From: CAUZEO01 sp963578625 | GTDB taxonomy: Bacteria > Verrucomicrobiota > Kiritimatiellia > SLOV01 | DNA length: 11,416 nucleotides | Direction of reading: 5' to 3' | Assembly: GCA_963578625.1 (NCBI GenBank) | Contig: CAUZEO010000162.1 | Coordinates: 1 to 11,416, forward strand | In this document: piece by piece, positions 1-6,258 of the stretch | Position numbering within the stretch: position 1 is the first letter of the stretch | Layout: each line of letters starts with the position of its first letter | Translations under genes and position numbers: made by a program | Notes under the pieces: model-generated | What the model was told of the DNA's origin: nothing | Database searches by the model: none | The model's input: the letters and a program-made list of their open reading frames with translations, nothing else

Positions 1-2
1 GC

Positions 3-1259
3 CTAATTTGTCGGAAGGACGACGCGGTACCGTTTGTTGGTGGTGGATCCCGTGGGCTCTTCCGGATCGAAAAAGTACGAATTCGTTTCGGATGCCTTGA
101 GCCGGATGCCGGCGTTGACCCAACCGGGGGTCGTGACCAGGTTGGTGGTATATTGCAACTCGTATGTGGTGCCCACCTCGGATACGAAACAAATGGCCCC
201 GGCATCATTGATCGTCACTTCCGTGAAATCGGAAACCGGTTGCCGGCAACTTGTGGTTGCGCACGTAGTTCCGCCTCCCTGAGACGTCCCGCCCTGACTG
301 GTACAAATGCTGGTCAACAGGTCGGAGCATGCCCCCGAGGGAAAGAAGCAGCAGGCTTGGGTTTGTGGACAGGATGTACCCGCACAGGTCGTGCTCACAC
401 CCTGTGGAATGCCGTTCGAGACCATACAGACATTCGGATCCATGTCCTGGCAGGAGCCGTCGGCGAAGCAGCAGGCCTCGTCCGGCGGCGGAGCATACGG
501 CGCAACATTCGTAAAGATCATCGAGTAGACGCGAATATGGGCCGTGCCGCCGGGGGGCAAATCCTGGTCGGCGCCGTCATGAATGGATAATACGAACTGA
601 TTGCCCGGCGCAAGGATGATCGAGCTGGCAAAGGCGTTCGTCGTTTCCGTCGGAATCGGGGGACAATTGGGACTGCATTCGCCCGAACCCACCGGAAAGT
701 TCAGGGTAACCGGGAAGAGGCCGCCTCGATAGGCCAGGTTAGTGGAACCCGTACCCATATTCGGCCCGGCGAGTTCCACAAAATTGACGGTGTCCTGGCC
801 GGTGTTTGACTGCGGATAGAAAAAGTGCATCGCGCCCGGCATCTGGTTTCCGAGTTCGGTGACGCCAATCCCCCCCAATTGAAACCCGATCGGGGCGGCC
901 GGGCTGATCGCCGGAGGGCCGTCCCAGTTCGCGATATTGAAGTTTATATAAACATGGTACTCACCTTCGGGAAACGAGGGAATCTGATCGAACGTCACCG
1001 TCCCGGTTCCGCTGTTCGTGTTGAGTCCGACATTCGGGCCGATGGACGCCGTCATGACTTCCCAAGGCTGAAAGTAATGCGATTTCCCGCCGAGCGACAC
1101 CATCGGGATGTCCCGGAAACCGGGCGGATTGGTGGGAACGAAATTCGCCTGGGTGTTTTCCCGGAAATTAATGTTAAATTCATCACCCACCGCCCCGAAC
1201 GACTGCGCCGCCAGCGCCATCCCGGCCAGGACAATAGAAAGTAGCTTTCCTGTCTTCAT
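3..1259 (-). CDS. Secreted protein with two Cys-rich repeats, paralogue of upstream neighbour
   Basis: Function is unknown; it is predicted to be exported. From the ATG at 1259 it is 418 residues. It starts with a Sec signal peptide (MKTGKLLSIVLAGMALAAQSFG, cleaved near residue 22). A beta-rich domain follows (about 23-255) that it shares with its neighbour, including 'GVTELGNQMPGAMHFFYP'. Two cysteine-rich repeats come next at about 262-297 and 302-338, with the pattern ACCF-x(2-3)-G-x-C-x(6)-C-x(12)-TTC-x(4)-C, a repeat I associate with planctomycete secreted proteins. The C-terminus ('YELQYTTN ... W ... YFFDP ... YRVV') resembles C-terminal segments of Verrucomicrobia/Lentisphaerae exported proteins. 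I chose this start, not an in-frame ATG at 1331, because GGGAG lies 8 nt upstream, the signal peptide begins here, and the longer N-terminus is encoded by a heptanucleotide repeat. It is 58 nt downstream of its paralogue and probably co-transcribed with it. Confidence 0.85.
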   Translation of the reverse strand: MKTGKLLSIVLAGMALAAQSFGAVGDEFNINFRENTQANFVPTNPPGFRDIPMVSLGGKSHYFQPWEVMTASIGPNVGLNTNSGTGTVTFDQIPSFPEGEYHVYINFNIANWDGPPAISPAAPIGFQLGGIGVTELGNQMPGAMHFFYPQSNTGQDTVNFVELAGPNMGTGSTNLAYRGGLFPVTLNFPVGSGECSPNCPPIPTETTNAFASSIILAPGNQFVLSIHDGADQDLPPGGTAHIRVYSMIFTNVAPYAPPPDEACCFADGSCQDMDPNVCMVSNGIPQGVSTTCAGTSCPQTQACCFFPSGACSDLLTSICTSQGGTSQGGGTTCATTSCRQPVSDFTEVTINDAGAICFVSEVGTTYELQYTTNLVTTPGWVNAGIRLKASETNSYFFDPEEPTGSTTNKRYRVVLPTN

Positions 1260-1291
1260 GTCTCCTGCTCCCTTCATCGATTCAACTGCAT

Positions 1292-1312
1292 TTCGTAATT
1301 CGTAATTCGGAT
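1292..1312. repeat. Heptanucleotide tandem repeat, unit TTCGTAA (3 units)
   Basis: TTCGTAA occurs at 1292-1298 and 1299-1305, followed by a degenerate TTCGGAT at 1306-1312. It fills much of the 58-nt gap between the two paralogous secreted-protein genes. Read on the minus strand it produces the spurious N-terminal extension 'NPNYELRN' of the downstream gene. It is the first of five 7-nt-period arrays in this window. Confidence 0.6.
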
Positions 1313-1317
1313 TGCTG

Positions 1318-2430
1318 CTAGAGTTCGACAACCCGATAGACCTTTGTGTCGGCGGGACCGGTCGGATCGAAGATATACATGGTGGATCCGTTGCCGGTAA
1401 ACTCGATCCCGGTGTTCCCCCATCCGCCGCCGTCGGTCGGATCGGTGGAGTATTGGAGCCCGTATTCCAGGCCGTCGATGGAATCGACGGAGACCCGGGT
1501 GGCCTCGATCGAAACTTCAGAGAACGGCAACGAGAACGGCCCGATCAGCTCAAACCGCATCCGGTAAGCGCGTACGTGGCCGAAAGAATAAAGGTCGCAA
1601 AGCTCCATCCCCGGATCACCGGGGCAGAACATGGAGTCCGTGCTGTCAAAGATGGTGAACTCGAATTGGTTTCCGGGCGCGAGGAGGATCGAGGTCGGAA
1701 ACGAGCTTCCATCATTGTTTCCATTCGGATCACTTCCGGTTGGAATCGGCAGACAGGGATCTTCAAAAAAAGGAGGTTGGCCGCAGATACCCGAACCGTG
1801 CGGAGGACTCATTGTAAGTGGCTCTCCGGGGTCTTGGTTCGACATTGGACCATACCATAAGTAATGCGTACCACTTGTCCCCATGTGTGGCCCGGCAATT
1901 TCAATATCGTTGAAGGTGTCTTGACCGTTGTTGGTGTCCGGATAGAAAAAATGCATCTCGCCGGGCATTTCATTGCCGAGTTCAGTGACGCCGGTTCCGC
2001 CGAACTGGAAACCGATCTCTTTGTCCTTGGTCCAGTTGGCAATGTTGAAATAGAAATAAACGCGGTACTCGCCCGGGGGAATCGAGGGAACCTGGTCGAA
2101 GGTGATGGTCCCGGTGCCGGCGTTGGCGAAATTCTGCCAGGCACAGCAGTAAAAGTCGTCCAGGGGGCAGAAGCCCATTACGCCCGGGCAATTGGTCGGG
2201 TTCGGGTTCCAGGCGGTCATCACTTCCCAGCTGTTCTGATAATGAGCGTCCCCGCCCAGCGTGACCATCGGCGTGTTCCTGAAACCGGCCGGATTCGTCA
2301 GCAGAAAGGGATCGGACGCACCGGGATCCGCGTTGAAATTTATCATGATGGAATCGCCGATCCCGCCGAATGACGATGCCCCTACAATCATACCCGCCAA
2401 TGTAAATGCCAGTGTCTTCCACATCTTCAT
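1318..2430 (-). CDS. Secreted beta-rich protein, paralogue of downstream neighbour
   Basis: Function is unknown; predicted exported protein of 370 residues from the ATG at 2430. The signal peptide is MKMWKTLAFTLAGMIVGASSFG, cleaved near residue 22. The body is collinear with the next gene downstream: 'IMINFNADPGASDPFLLTNP', 'PPGEYRVYFYFNIANW', 'GVTELGNEMPGEMHFFYPD', 'LAPGNQFEFTIFD'. It ends in the same C-terminal type ('YGLQYSTDP ... GWGNTGIEF ... YIFDP ... YRVVEL'). It lacks the two 'CCF' cysteine repeats but has its own cysteines in the middle (NCPGVMGFCPLDDFYCC). An ATG at 2451 is in frame, but GGGAG sits 8 nt before the ATG at 2430, and the other paralogue has the same ribosome-binding arrangement. 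A tandem duplication followed by gain or loss of the cysteine repeats explains the pair. Confidence 0.85.
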   Translation of the reverse strand: MKMWKTLAFTLAGMIVGASSFGGIGDSIMINFNADPGASDPFLLTNPAGFRNTPMVTLGGDAHYQNSWEVMTAWNPNPTNCPGVMGFCPLDDFYCCAWQNFANAGTGTITFDQVPSIPPGEYRVYFYFNIANWTKDKEIGFQFGGTGVTELGNEMPGEMHFFYPDTNNGQDTFNDIEIAGPHMGTSGTHYLWYGPMSNQDPGEPLTMSPPHGSGICGQPPFFEDPCLPIPTGSDPNGNNDGSSFPTSILLAPGNQFEFTIFDSTDSMFCPGDPGMELCDLYSFGHVRAYRMRFELIGPFSLPFSEVSIEATRVSVDSIDGLEYGLQYSTDPTDGGGWGNTGIEFTGNGSTMYIFDPTGPADTKVYRVVEL

Positions 2431-2470
2431 CTTTTCTACTCCCTTCATCAATACAACTACTCCATCTCAC

Positions 2471-2498
2471 ACCATAAACCGACGAATCGGGTTATCAA
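2471..2498 (-). promoter_or_regulatory. Candidate sigma-70-like promoter for the secreted paralogue pair
   Basis: On the minus strand TTGATA (2498-2493) and TATGGT (2476-2471) are 16 nt apart, upstream of the ATG at 2430. The -35 element overlaps the stop codon of the pseudopilin-like gene, so the pair could be transcribed alone or by read-through. The call rests on consensus similarity only (5/6 and 4/6 matches), and promoter consensus in this phylum is not well known to me. Confidence 0.35.
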
Positions 2499-3235
2499 CG
2501 CGAGTCCGGGTAAAGCCAGACACCGGTGAAATAAATCACATACACCGTGAGATCCTTCAGGGGTACCCACTCGGCATGCCCGCCGAGATATACAGCATTG
2601 GCGCCTACGGGCTTCCTCTCGTCGTCGTCGTGGTTGACCCACCACTTCACGGCATGGGGCGGAAACGGTCGGCCGTTTGCCATATCGCTGAAAATGAGCC
2701 AATTCGGATCATCGTCTCCACGATGCGGTGTATTCGGCCATTTCCGACGATCCCGCCTGATATACGAGGCGTATCCGGACGTGTGGGATTCACCCCTTGC
2801 CCACTCCCCTTCCTCCTTGTTCACATAGCCGCCGCTTGGACAGAAAAACACTTTGTCGAAGCCAACCCTGTCATACTCCTGCTTGACTTCACGGAGGGGA
2901 TCCACGCCGATAATTTTGCTTGCTCCGAAATAGGGCATCAACGCGACCCAACCCGGTCCCGCCCCGTAATTGCTCCCGTACACATTGCCCGAGTAAGGAT
3001 AGTTGGGTGACCACGGCGCGGGGAGATCATTGTCATGGTCCAAGGCGTACGCGCTGACGGCCAGGCCGTGCTGGCGAAGATTGGTCATGCAAAAGGCACG
3101 CCGTCCTTTCTCGAGTGCGTCCTTCAAAGCCGGCATCAGTAGCGCAGCCAGAATGGAAATGATGGCAATCACCACCAGAAGTTCGATGAGTGTAAAGCCC
3201 CTCTCACTGTGCCCGCGGATTTTCAAGCCAAACAT
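2495..3235 (-). CDS. Type II secretion pseudopilin-like (prepilin-type N-terminal methylation) protein
   Basis: This is a 246-residue protein with a type IV prepilin / type II secretion pseudopilin leader. The basic leader MFGLKIRGHSERG is followed by FTLIELLVVIAIISILAALLMPAL. The expected peptidase cleavage is between Gly13 and Phe14, and Glu18 is Glu5 of the mature chain. The following 'LKDALEKGRRAFCMTNLRQHGLAVSAYALDHDNDLPA' is typical of the large PVC family of prepilin-like proteins ending in an H-X9-DG motif. Here that end reads 'GANAVYLGGHAEWV', with GG in place of the usual DG. Such proteins are membrane-anchored by the N-terminal helix; their individual roles are mostly unknown. I chose the ATG at 3235, which leaves a leader of normal length with GGGAG just upstream (close spacing). 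A GTG at 3271 would add 12 residues and has no visible ribosome-binding site. Confidence 0.85.
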   Translation of the reverse strand: MFGLKIRGHSERGFTLIELLVVIAIISILAALLMPALKDALEKGRRAFCMTNLRQHGLAVSAYALDHDNDLPAPWSPNYPYSGNVYGSNYGAGPGWVALMPYFGASKIIGVDPLREVKQEYDRVGFDKVFFCPSGGYVNKEEGEWARGESHTSGYASYIRRDRRKWPNTPHRGDDDPNWLIFSDMANGRPFPPHAVKWWVNHDDDERKPVGANAVYLGGHAEWVPLKDLTVYVIYFTGVWLYPDSR

Positions 3236-3294
3236 TCTCCCTATGTCCGAAAAACCATGCCCATAAAACACAGCTATTTTATTCTAGATGGGTC

Positions 3295-3308
3295 TGCACG
3301 CGAGTGCA
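3295..3308. promoter_or_regulatory. LacI/GalR-type operator-like palindrome
   Basis: TGCAC (3295-3299) and GTGCA (3304-3308) form a 14-bp palindrome with a CG dinucleotide exactly at its centre, the usual form of LacI-family operators. It overlaps the -10 region and probable transcription start of the promoter proposed just upstream of the pseudopilin-like gene, a classic place for repression. No LacI-family regulator gene is in the window, so the assignment is by form only. Confidence 0.4.
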
Positions 3309-3333
3309 AACAAAACTGCCCTTTATTTGTCAA
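3305..3333 (-). promoter_or_regulatory. Candidate promoter of the pseudopilin-like gene
   Basis: A perfect TTGACA lies on the minus strand at 3333-3328. The -10 position, 17 nt downstream, is TTTGCA (3310-3305), a poor match to TATAAT. The start codon is about 70 nt downstream. A weak -10 covered by an operator-like palindrome suggests a regulated promoter, but this is inference. Confidence 0.35.
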
Positions 3334-3364
3334 TGTTTTTGAAGTGTGCGCAGCCCGGTTGCAG

Positions 3365-3379
3365 TGCGCCAACGGCGCA
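3365..3379. other. Small perfect hairpin
   Basis: TGCGCC and GGCGCA pair perfectly around a 3-nt loop (AAC). Neither side has a T-run, so it is not a standard intrinsic terminator. It lies between the promoter region of the pseudopilin-like gene and the large nested palindrome at 3399-3491. Confidence 0.4.
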
Positions 3380-3398
3380 TCCTCACCCTAGCCCTGTT

Positions 3399-3491
3399 TG
3401 AGAAACCTTGACCCGAACCTTGTCGATTCGACCCGCCGTGGCAGATTCGACAAGATTCGGGACAAGGAGCCCGACAAGGAAAGGTTTCTCA
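3399..3491. repeat. Nested palindromic element with TGAGA/TCTCA ends (copy A)
   Basis: The outer arms TGAGAAACCTT (3399-3409) and AAGGTTTCTCA (3481-3491) are perfect 11-bp complements. Inside them, 3412-3429 pairs with 3444-3461 over 18 positions with two mismatches, around a 14-nt loop. The left arms are 2 nt apart but the right arms are 19 nt apart. The right side holds a 12-nt tandem repeat beginning GACAAG (3449, 3461, 3473). There is no T-run, so a terminator is unlikely. The layout matches the element at 6624-6726. Short overlapping ORFs on both strands here are a by-product of the palindrome. Confidence 0.65.
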
Positions 3492-3652
3492 GAATGAGTT
3501 TGTTTCCGATGACGAACCGAAAACCAAGAGTTCCATGCCGCAACGCGAAGAATCTTGTGATGCGAGCACCAGTCTTCGCTCCGCTACGGCTTGGCACCCG
3601 AGTGGGAAGCATGAGCGCGTAAGGGCATGCCAGTCGGAGTAAATATTCTATC
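3492..3652. other. Non-coding interval without a recognised gene
   Basis: No credible coding sequence is visible. Open frames on both strands have atypical composition and no ribosome-binding site or recognisable motif. The only structure seen is a 7-bp inverted repeat, GCGAAGA (3545-3551) with TCTTCGC (3573-3579). It could be a decayed gene or part of a longer repeat associated with the palindrome at 3399-3491. Confidence 0.4.
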
Positions 3653-3675
3653 GCGTATTGGTTGTCAGTATACGC
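3653..3675 (-). terminator. Possible weak terminator hairpin after the glycosidase-like gene
   Basis: GCGTAT (3653-3658) and ATACGC (3670-3675) form a 6-bp stem with an 11-nt loop, starting 4 nt after the stop codon of the minus-strand gene that ends at 3680. The sequence beyond it is AT-rich on the minus strand (GATAGAATATTTAC) but has no real T-run. Position supports a 3' end signal; sequence strength does not. Confidence 0.25.
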
Positions 3676-3679
3676 CTAC

Positions 3680-5035
3680 CTACTTGACGTAGATCATATT
3701 CGCCGCATAGATCGATTTTCTCCCGCCGGTGTCGACGGCCTGCGCACGGAAGATGACCATCTCCCCGGCCCTTGTCTGGAATTTCACTTCATAGGGCACC
3801 ATATCGTCTTCGGCCGATTCCCAGTCAGAACCACCGTTGATGCTTTTCCCGAAAATCACTTTGGCGATGGCGCCGGAATCCGATACTGCCCGGGCAGTGA
3901 GCTGGATCTCTCCCGCCGCGTATTCGCCGCGATCCTCAACCGGTTTCCCCTCATGCAGAAGCTCCACCCCGGGCCAGCCCTGGGCCCTACGAATGTCGTT
4001 GGCCGCGTCGCCGAAACCGTCCCATCGGCCATCCCCCTTGCTGACGCCATTCGTGTCGACCAGCGCGACTGCATAACCCGCCGCGTAGTTGTAGAGAAAC
4101 ACGGTGAACCCATCGGCTCCGAAGGCATACGCGGCGATCATCTCCTCGTACACATCCAGGTAGGTTGTCCTGTCCTTCAACCACTCCTGGACCGAATCGT
4201 TACAGGGGCCGAAACCGTAGTAATTAACATTTTCGCACTTCGGCGCAATCCACCCTCCCAGTGAGCCGGGTAGCGCCACCAGGGTCATTCCGTCATGGCC
4301 AATCTTTTTCGCTTCGGCAACACGCTCGACGACCCGATGGCTGTTCACGCAGATCGTCGCCCCGATGCTGCAGGTGGCCTTCTTCTGATGCAGGTCGTAC
4401 CACGGAGGATCACAATGATTGATCGTGGCCACTCGCGACGGGTTGAACTGGTGGTAGATATCCGCCCATGTCCGGATGAAATCCCGCTGATCCGCCGTCT
4501 TTCCGTCGCCGCATTCCGGCTCGTCCGCCATGACATGCCCCAGGATAACATCGCCGACGTACTCGTCATTCCATAGATACCCGTCCCACCGGCCCGTCAG
4601 TTCTTCGATTTCCGCCACCAGGTCGGCCGGTTTCCACAGACCGGGCCCGGGATACTCATAAGAGTGTTGATCCCCCAGGACGCCGAAATGTTTAAATCCC
4701 TTCATCCCCCAGTGCTTGATCGAAGCCCAATGCTTTGCCTCGGTCGTCCCGCTGGGAACGATAAAGTTCACGCCGTGGCGGGCCATGTCCATGAATGCGT
4801 AGTCCCAGCCGAAGCCGCACGTGTGTTTACCAGGTTTTGACCCCGCCACCTCCAAATTCGTCGGCACCGCGTAATAGACTCCGATCGTGAATTCGTCTCC
4901 CACGGGTACTCTCACCGGAGGCGACCCCACGGAAGAGGCATGGACAGTGATCAGTGAACAGTGAGCAGTAAACAGTGAGCAGCAAACAGTGAAAAGTAAG
5001 CAGTGAGTGGTGAGTAGTGAGCGGTGAGAAATCAT
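3680..5035 (-). CDS. Putative secreted TIM-barrel glycoside-hydrolase-like protein with C-terminal Ig-like domain
   Basis: The protein has 451 residues from the ATG at 5035. Residues 4-31 are encoded by a heptanucleotide tandem repeat but form a hydrophobic stretch after Arg5, ending in V-H-A (31-33), so they could act as a signal peptide. Residues about 45-350 look like a (beta/alpha)8-type barrel: 'GVYYAVPTN', 'WGMKGFKHFGVLGD', 'ILGHVMADEPE' (164-174, an acidic strand end typical of clan GH-A-like and uncharacterised glycosidase-like families), 'VATINHCDPPWYD', and 'AYAFGADGFTVFLYNYAAGY'. Residues about 375-451 resemble an Ig-like beta-sandwich ('AVSDSGAIAKVIFG ... VIFRAQAVDTGG'). I cannot assign a numbered GH family or substrate; Asp171/Glu172/Glu174 are candidate catalytic acids only. 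No good ribosome-binding site precedes 5035, so the true start could differ. It is transcribed away from the dioxygenase gene and is separated by 440 bp from the next minus-strand gene. Confidence 0.6.
   Translation of the reverse strand: MISHRSLLTTHCLLFTVCCSLFTAHCSLITVHASSVGSPPVRVPVGDEFTIGVYYAVPTNLEVAGSKPGKHTCGFGWDYAFMDMARHGVNFIVPSGTTEAKHWASIKHWGMKGFKHFGVLGDQHSYEYPGPGLWKPADLVAEIEELTGRWDGYLWNDEYVGDVILGHVMADEPECGDGKTADQRDFIRTWADIYHQFNPSRVATINHCDPPWYDLHQKKATCSIGATICVNSHRVVERVAEAKKIGHDGMTLVALPGSLGGWIAPKCENVNYYGFGPCNDSVQEWLKDRTTYLDVYEEMIAAYAFGADGFTVFLYNYAAGYAVALVDTNGVSKGDGRWDGFGDAANDIRRAQGWPGVELLHEGKPVEDRGEYAAGEIQLTARAVSDSGAIAKVIFGKSINGGSDWESAEDDMVPYEVKFQTRAGEMVIFRAQAVDTGGRKSIYAANMIYVK
4944..5034. 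repeat. Heptanucleotide tandem repeat, unit ACAGTGA (12 units plus a degenerate one)
   Basis: Twelve consecutive 7-nt units with consensus (A/G)CAGTGA run from 4944 to 5027, with one more degenerate unit to 5034. Perfect ACAGTGA units are at 4944, 4958, 4972 and 4986. Since three 7-nt units equal seven codons, the minus-strand reading frame shows a 7-residue period (S-L-L-T-T-H-C type). The array lies entirely inside the first 31 codons of the glycosidase-like gene and supplies its apparent signal peptide. Confidence 0.9.
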
Positions 5036-5111
5036 GATGTGACTCGATCAGGGACTCCCTGCGGACCGGTTCTTTTTATGCTCGCGACTTTTTCGTTGCT
5101 CAGGCCTGCCA

Positions 5112-5132
5112 TGAACTACAGACTAACCACTA
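5112..5132. repeat. Heptanucleotide tandem repeat, unit nnnACTA (3 units)
   Basis: ACTA recurs at exact 7-nt spacing (5115, 5122, 5129), giving units TGAACTA, CAGACTA and ACCACTA. It lies in the divergent intergenic region between the glycosidase-like and dioxygenase genes. With so few units chance is possible, but the period matches the other arrays in the window. Confidence 0.45.
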
Positions 5133-5133
5133 A

Positions 5134-5161
5134 TGTATAGCATATCCCTTCTTCTCGACAA
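5134..5161 (-). promoter_or_regulatory. Candidate promoter of the glycosidase-like gene
   Basis: On the minus strand TTGTCG (5161-5156) and TATACA (5139-5134) are 16 nt apart, about 100 nt before the ATG at 5035. Each element matches four of six consensus bases. No equally good plus-strand promoter for the divergent dioxygenase gene was found in 5036-5259. Confidence 0.25.
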
Positions 5162-5259
5162 CGGTTTTCATTCTCGCACTCTGGCGAAACAGGAACTGAC
5201 AAGACGTTTACCTTGTGGGTTTAAGATCTTACCGTGGTAGGTCCAAGGAAAAGAGTGCC

Positions 5260-6027
5260 GTGAAAACGAGTGATCAAAAGACGGAAGAAACCGCGAACGC
5301 GTTTAATCGGGATGGATTCGTCATTGTCCGTGGGTTGTTCAGCGAAGCGGAACTGGCCGAATTAGACGTGCACGTGGCCCGGTTTGTGGCCGATGTGGCC
5401 CCGACGCTTCCGCCGGGTGAGGCTTACTTTGAGGACAATGCGCCCGGCGTACTGAAGAGCGCATTCCGGCTGAATGAGCATGATCCGTTTTTCGATGAAC
5501 TCCGGGAGACCGCTCGCGCCAAAGAGATTGTCTCGGCAATCTTTGACGATCCGGACATCGTTTCCAGGGATGTAAGTTTTTTCGCCAAGGCAGCCGGCAG
5601 CGGGTCGGAGACCGTGGCACACCAGGACAACGCGTTTCGGAACATCGTGCCGCCGGAAGGGGTGAATGCAACCATCGCCCTCGACGCATCGACACGGGAG
5701 AACGGCGTACTCTGCTGCCTGCGCGGGTCGCACAAGATCGGCCTGTTGCCGCACGTGCAATCGGGTGTCCCCGGCTTCAGCCGACGACTTGCCCAGCCCC
5801 TCGACCGCGATGCCTATCCGGAAGTGGCCCTTTGCATGCAACGCGGTGATATGGCACTTCATCACATAGACACGGTGCACTACAGTGGCGCCAACCCATC
5901 TCCCAACAGTCGCCGGCAACTCGCGATGCCCTATCATTCCTCTCGCGCCCGCCGGGACGAAGAGGCCGCCGCGGCCTACCGGCAAGACCTTGCCGATCTG
6001 CACGCGGCGAAACTGAGGCGTGTGTAA
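5260..6027 (+). CDS. PhyH-family Fe(II)/2-oxoglutarate dioxygenase
   Basis: This is a cytoplasmic phytanoyl-CoA dioxygenase-family protein of 255 residues. The family hydroxylates small organic substrates using non-haem iron and 2-oxoglutarate; in PVC genomes such genes are common in sugar-related loci but the substrate is usually unknown. It opens with 'FNRDGFVIVRGLFSEAELAELD', typical of the family. The iron-binding H-x-D is 'AHQDNAF' (His121, Asp123). The distal histidine is in 'TVHYSGANPSPNSRRQL' (His207), with Arg218 or Arg219 placed to bind 2-oxoglutarate. All key residues are present and the length is normal. I chose GTG at 5260 because AAGGA lies 10 nt upstream; an in-frame GTG at 5215 would add 15 residues unlike the family and has no clear ribosome-binding site. 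It is followed after 3 nt by the Gfo/Idh/MocA remnant, so it leads the plus-strand operon. Confidence 0.88.
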   Translation: MKTSDQKTEETANAFNRDGFVIVRGLFSEAELAELDVHVARFVADVAPTLPPGEAYFEDNAPGVLKSAFRLNEHDPFFDELRETARAKEIVSAIFDDPDIVSRDVSFFAKAAGSGSETVAHQDNAFRNIVPPEGVNATIALDASTRENGVLCCLRGSHKIGLLPHVQSGVPGFSRRLAQPLDRDAYPEVALCMQRGDMALHHIDTVHYSGANPSPNSRRQLAMPYHSSRARRDEEAAAAYRQDLADLHAAKLRRV

Positions 6028-6030
6028 GCG

Positions 6031-6258
6031 ATGAAGCAAGTCAACGTGGCTGTTCTGGGCGCGGGAAAAGCCGGTTTTCTTTTTGGCAAAGCGGTGAATG
6101 CCTCGGCAAACGGCCGATTGGTTGCGCTGTGCAACGCGGATGACTGGCTGTACCAGGACGTGTTGACCTGGGTCGAAGCCGACGGCCGGCGCACCATCGC
6201 CGTGTACGAGACCGCCGGACGCGCGGTTGCAGAGGGGCGCCGGGTGGACGTGGCCTAA
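6031..6258 (+). pseudogene. Gfo/Idh/MocA oxidoreductase remnant with in-frame internal deletion
   Basis: The ORF is only 75 codons, against about 330-400 for NAD(P)-dependent Gfo/Idh/MocA sugar dehydrogenases. Residues 1-38 are a normal family N-terminus: a beta strand, the dinucleotide-binding GxGxxG ('VLGAGKAGFLFGKAV') and 'GRLVALCNADD'. From about residue 39 the sequence jumps to what looks like the extreme C-terminus of the same family ('RRTIAVYETAGRAVAEGRRVDV'). The catalytic middle, including the EKP region and substrate domain, is missing, yet the frame is intact. It cannot be an active dehydrogenase. Its stop overlaps the next start in TAATG, so translational coupling is kept. The C-terminal match is from recall of family patterns and needs alignment. 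Confidence 0.65.

Noticed and set aside
1260..1331. N-terminal extension of the Cys-repeat protein to an ATG at 1331
   Set aside because: The extension is encoded by a heptanucleotide repeat and precedes the signal peptide; GGGAG fits the ATG at 1259.
3399..3491. Integron attC site or intrinsic terminator
   Set aside because: The ends lack the RYYYAAC/GTTRRRY core sites of attC and no integrase is present; there is no T-run after either arm.
3388..3622. Overlapping ORFs of 74 codons on both strands (3612-3388 and 3398-3622)
   Set aside because: They cover the palindrome, show no family motif or ribosome-binding site, and mirror each other because of the inverted repeat.
4944..5034. CRISPR array
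   Set aside because: Units are 7 nt and contiguous, with no 20-40 nt spacers and no cas genes.
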